From contig JAJYZK010000169.1 in NCBI GenBank assembly GCA_021799945.1, positions 1 through 6,941 of the forward strand: a DNA stretch of 6,941 bases, given 5' to 3'. Shown here piece by piece: positions 6,105 to 6,941 of the stretch. The translations under genes were made by a program, and so were the position numbers. Source of the DNA: Acidobacteriota bacterium (GTDB taxonomy: Bacteria > Acidobacteriota > Terriglobia > Terriglobales > Acidobacteriaceae). The notes under the pieces are model-generated. The model did no database searches and was not told where the DNA came from. It saw only the letters and a list, made by a program, of their open reading frames with translations. Every line of letters begins with the position of its first letter. Within the stretch, counting starts at the first letter, position 1.

Positions 6105-6545
6105 ATGTTTCGCGGCAATCATCCAGCCCGGGTCGATGAAAAGGGCCGTCTGAAGTTGCCGGCGGAGTTCAAGCGCCTGGTGGATGAGAAGTACGGGACG
6201 CTGTTTTACATCACCAGCAGGGATGGAGTGGCGGCGGAGATTTATCCCATGCCGGAGTGGCAAAGGATCGAGGAGCGTCTGGCCGCAATTCCCAGCTTCA
6301 ACGCGGCGAAGAGGAAGTATCTGGAGCGGGTGAACTATTACGGTCAGACGGCGGAGATGGATGCGCAGGGCAGGGTTTTGATTCCGCAGATCTTGCGGGA
6401 GACGGCGGGGGTGACCGGCGACGTGCTGGTCTTCGGCTATCAAACCTATCTGCAGGTATCCAACCGGGAAGACTTCACCAAGCACATGGACGCCAATCCT
6501 ATGACGGAAGAGGATTTCAAGGATCTGGCGTCCATGGGCTTCTGA
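6105..6545 (+). CDS. mraZ: Transcriptional regulator MraZ
   Basis: This 146-residue protein is close to the usual length of about 150 and begins the dcw cluster. It has the two SpoVT/AbrB-like repeats of the family, each with the D-x-x-G-R-x-x-x-P core: DEKGRLKLP at 11-19 and DAQGRVLIP at 86-94. MraZ forms a ring that binds GTGGG-type repeats before its own gene and adjusts expression of division and cell-wall genes. The four boxes at 6010-6044 fit this role. The N-terminus MFRGNHPARVDEKG supports the ATG at 6105; the ribosome binding site before it is weak (AGG at 6093-6095, or GGAAAGA at 6084-6090, which is rather distant). rsmH follows after 37 bases, the standard order. The C-terminus after residue 120 is acidic and less conserved. 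Confidence 0.95.
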   Translation: MFRGNHPARVDEKGRLKLPAEFKRLVDEKYGTLFYITSRDGVAAEIYPMPEWQRIEERLAAIPSFNAAKRKYLERVNYYGQTAEMDAQGRVLIPQILRETAGVTGDVLVFGYQTYLQVSNREDFTKHMDANPMTEEDFKDLASMGF

Positions 6546-6552
6546 TCCGGCG

Positions 6553-6579
6553 CCGGCAGGGCCGGTCCCCGCGGGGGAG
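6553..6579 (+). promoter_or_regulatory. Tandem hairpins over the rsmH ribosome binding site
   Basis: CCGGC (6553-6557) pairs with GCCGG (6561-6565) around AGG. Directly after it, the palindrome CCCCGCGGGG (6567-6576) overlaps the rsmH ribosome binding site GGGGGAG (6573-6579), which lies three bases before the ATG. The fold could lower rsmH translation unless ribosomes coming from mraZ open it. The ribosome binding site is clear; the regulatory reading is inference. Confidence 0.4.
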
Positions 6580-6582
6580 CAC

Positions 6583-6941
6583 ATGAAGCGCGCAGGCGAG
6601 CGGCATGTGCCGGTGCTGCTGGAAGAGGCGATCCGATATCTGAACGTGCGGCCGGGCGGGGTTTACCTGGACGCCACGCTCGGGATGGCGGGGCATGCGG
6701 CGGCCGTGGCGTCGAAGCTTGGAGCGCAGGGACGGCTCATCGGCTTCGATCGGGATCCGGAGGCGCTGCAGTTCGGGCGGGAGCGGCTGCGGGAGCAGGA
6801 GGAGTTGCTCGGCGCCGGGATGCCGGGGTGGGAGTTGCACGGCGAGGCGTTTTCCCGGATGGAGCAGCGAATCGAGAAGGGCAGTCTGGACGGGCTGCTG
6901 GCCGACTTCGGGGTCAGCTCGATGCAATTGGACGAGGCCCG
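6583..6941 (+). CDS. rsmH: 16S rRNA m4C1402 methyltransferase RsmH (MraW), 5' part
   Basis: The window holds the first 119 codons of a protein that is usually a little over 300 residues; it runs off the right edge with no stop. RsmH adds the N4-methyl group to C1402 of 16S rRNA in the ribosomal decoding centre, using S-adenosylmethionine. The start RHVPVLLEEAIRYL (7-20) is the family hallmark. The SAM-binding motif I is DATLGMAGH (30-38), where many relatives have GGGGH or GRGGH at the end. FDRDPEAL follows at 55-62, and the motif ADFGVSSMQLD is at 107-117. The short charged stretch 66-82 is a variable loop. The gene is the second of the dcw operon, 37 bases after mraZ, with no promoter between, so it should be under the same MraZ control. 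Confidence 0.95.
   Translation, partial: MKRAGERHVPVLLEEAIRYLNVRPGGVYLDATLGMAGHAAAVASKLGAQGRLIGFDRDPEALQFGRERLREQEELLGAGMPGWELHGEAFSRMEQRIEKGSLDGLLADFGVSSMQLDEA

Noticed and set aside
6035..6139. 34-codon open frame starting in the MraZ operator and overlapping mraZ
   Set aside because: No ribosome binding site, out of frame with mraZ, and the start lies in the operator boxes.

Overview
The window looks like a GC-rich (roughly 60% or more by eye) chromosomal segment of a free-living bacterium. The MraZ and RsmH proteins and the 16S-type ribosome binding sites are plainly bacterial. The MraZ N-terminus (MFRGNHPARVDEKGRLKLP) reads most like acidobacterial homologues I remember, so Acidobacteriota is my best guess. 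The DXS variant (GDA in place of GDG, VSHQ in place of VGHQ) reminds me of divergent DXS proteins from Verrucomicrobia and relatives. The phylum is therefore an inference, not a result.

Layout: (1) 24-2522, minus strand: a large soluble hybrid-sensor-type histidine kinase with one GAF domain, three PAS domains, HisKA and HATPase_c. No response regulator is visible. (2) 2523-3163: a 641-base divergent intergenic region with no convincing protein gene. It holds a perfect GNRA-capped hairpin, a GC-rich repeat cluster, an extended -10 promoter, and a compact intrinsic terminator placed in front of the next gene. (3) 3164-5053, plus: 1-deoxy-D-xylulose-5-phosphate synthase, the entry enzyme of the MEP isoprenoid pathway. 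(4) 5196-5738, plus: a small four-helix membrane protein of the DUF2127 type with a GTG start. (5) 5739-6104: a 366-base control region ending in a clear sigma-70 promoter followed by four 10-bp-spaced MraZ boxes. (6) 6105-6545 mraZ, then rsmH from 6583 running off the right edge. These last two are the usual start of the dcw (division and cell wall) cluster.

How the genes fit together: dxs supplies isoprenoid precursors, including undecaprenyl phosphate, the lipid carrier for peptidoglycan. mraZ-rsmH opens the operon that normally encodes peptidoglycan synthesis and septation enzymes. The proximity is functionally suggestive, but the mraZ promoter shows that the two are controlled separately. 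MraZ should repress its own operon through the four boxes. The histidine kinase faces the other way and is probably unrelated.

I see no mobile element, CRISPR array, tRNA or rRNA, and no sign of an undescribed multi-gene system. The points most worth a second look are the promoter-terminator arrangement in the dxs leader (attenuator or about 50-nt RNA), the altered thiamine-diphosphate motif of DXS, and the MraZ operator.
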